64,000 nucleotides of DNA from Planctomycetota bacterium (GTDB lineage: Bacteria; Planctomycetota; Phycisphaerae; Phycisphaerales; Phycisphaeraceae). The notes beneath the pieces were generated by a model. The model was not told where the DNA came from. It made no database searches and worked only from the letters and a program-made list of their open reading frames with translations. The position numbers and the translations under genes were made by a program. Of the stretch, positions 63,725-64,000 are shown piece by piece. Position 1 is the stretch's first letter; each line of letters starts with the position of its first letter. The stretch covers positions 36,714 through 100,713 of the forward strand of contig JAPLMQ010000294.1 of the NCBI GenBank assembly GCA_026386955.1, in the 5' to 3' direction.

Positions 63725-64000
63725 GATGTTCGGCGCGGAAAGCGGAAGAAGCAGGGCCGGGATTGCGAACCAAGAGCAGGACGGATGCGGCACGGGGGGA
63801 GAGATGTTAGCGGTATTCGATGGATATTGCGATGGATTATCCCTTGTCCACATGCGAATCGCAGGGCCGGCGCATTTGCCGCGCCACGGCAAGTACGGCG
63901 CATGTTAGGCCTTGCGCCCGCCTCTTCGTGCCGGTAGGGTGTGGCTCGTAGGCGAACTCGCCGTCGCAACCTCACCCCTTGCATTGGAGCCCGGCCATGG

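Noticed and set aside
63985..64000. Possible start of a gene at ATG 63997 with GGAG upstream
   Set aside because: Only one codon is visible before the window ends, so nothing can be said about it.

Overview
The window is GC-rich bacterial chromosome, about two thirds G+C by eye, with no rRNA, tRNA, CRISPR array or transposase gene that I can support. The gene set suggests a Gram-negative bacterium of the Planctomycetota: a KDO-8-phosphate synthase, an exosortase fused to an EpsI domain inside an exopolysaccharide operon, a type II secretion/type IV pilus hybrid operon, many secreted carbohydrate-active proteins, and gaps full of nested palindromic repeats. The phylum assignment is inference; no rRNA or marker gene here proves it.

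Layout. 1-1.9 kb: the 3' part of nuoD, a cysteine-less FmdB-like protein and a STAS protein. 1.9-20 kb: a loose set of catabolic and secreted proteins (ceramidase-like hydrolase, GH42-like glycosidase, GH28-like and other beta-helix proteins, SGNH hydrolase, a TIM-barrel-like protein) interleaved with an ABC transporter pair and a DEAD-box helicase. 20-23.1 kb: a dual-specificity phosphatase, an ABC-F ATPase of Uup type and a small anchored protein. 23.3-37.3 kb: a long plus-strand block with a sensor histidine kinase, then a STAS protein whose stop overlaps the start of a PilB/GspE ATPase, PilC/GspF, PilM, PilN, PilO, a PilP/GspC-like protein and five (pseudo)pilin-like proteins. One of these is interrupted by an in-frame TAG, and three carry large extra C-terminal domains. 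37.6-40.9 kb: a response regulator coupled to an HD-GYP protein, then kdsA. 41.3-53.8 kb: a DinB-like pseudogene and a minus-strand exopolysaccharide operon. In transcription order the operon reads Wza-like export lipoprotein, exosortase-EpsI fusion, 1488-residue TPR protein, chain-length protein with a degenerate tyrosine-kinase domain, and WecA-like sugar-phosphate transferase. 54.2-64 kb: gpsA, a GH2 glycosidase, a BNR-repeat protein, a YmdB-like phosphoesterase, a frameshifted diguanylate cyclase, an AMMECR1 protein, a QueC-like protein with an altered ATP loop, and birA.

How the parts fit. The secretion/pilus block and the exopolysaccharide/exosortase operon are both envelope-export systems, and the HD-GYP and GGDEF genes point to cyclic-di-GMP control of surface traits. 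Three coding sequences are broken by a single small lesion each (TAG at 34879, TGA at 41459, a frameshift near 60320). They could be real decay or errors in an assembled genome, and should be checked on reads before any biology is built on them.

The most unusual non-coding signal is a set of five palindromic repeat families in the gaps. One of them shows compensatory changes in its hairpin stem (GGGGAC/GTCCCC versus GGACAC/GTGTCC), which argues that the fold is conserved.
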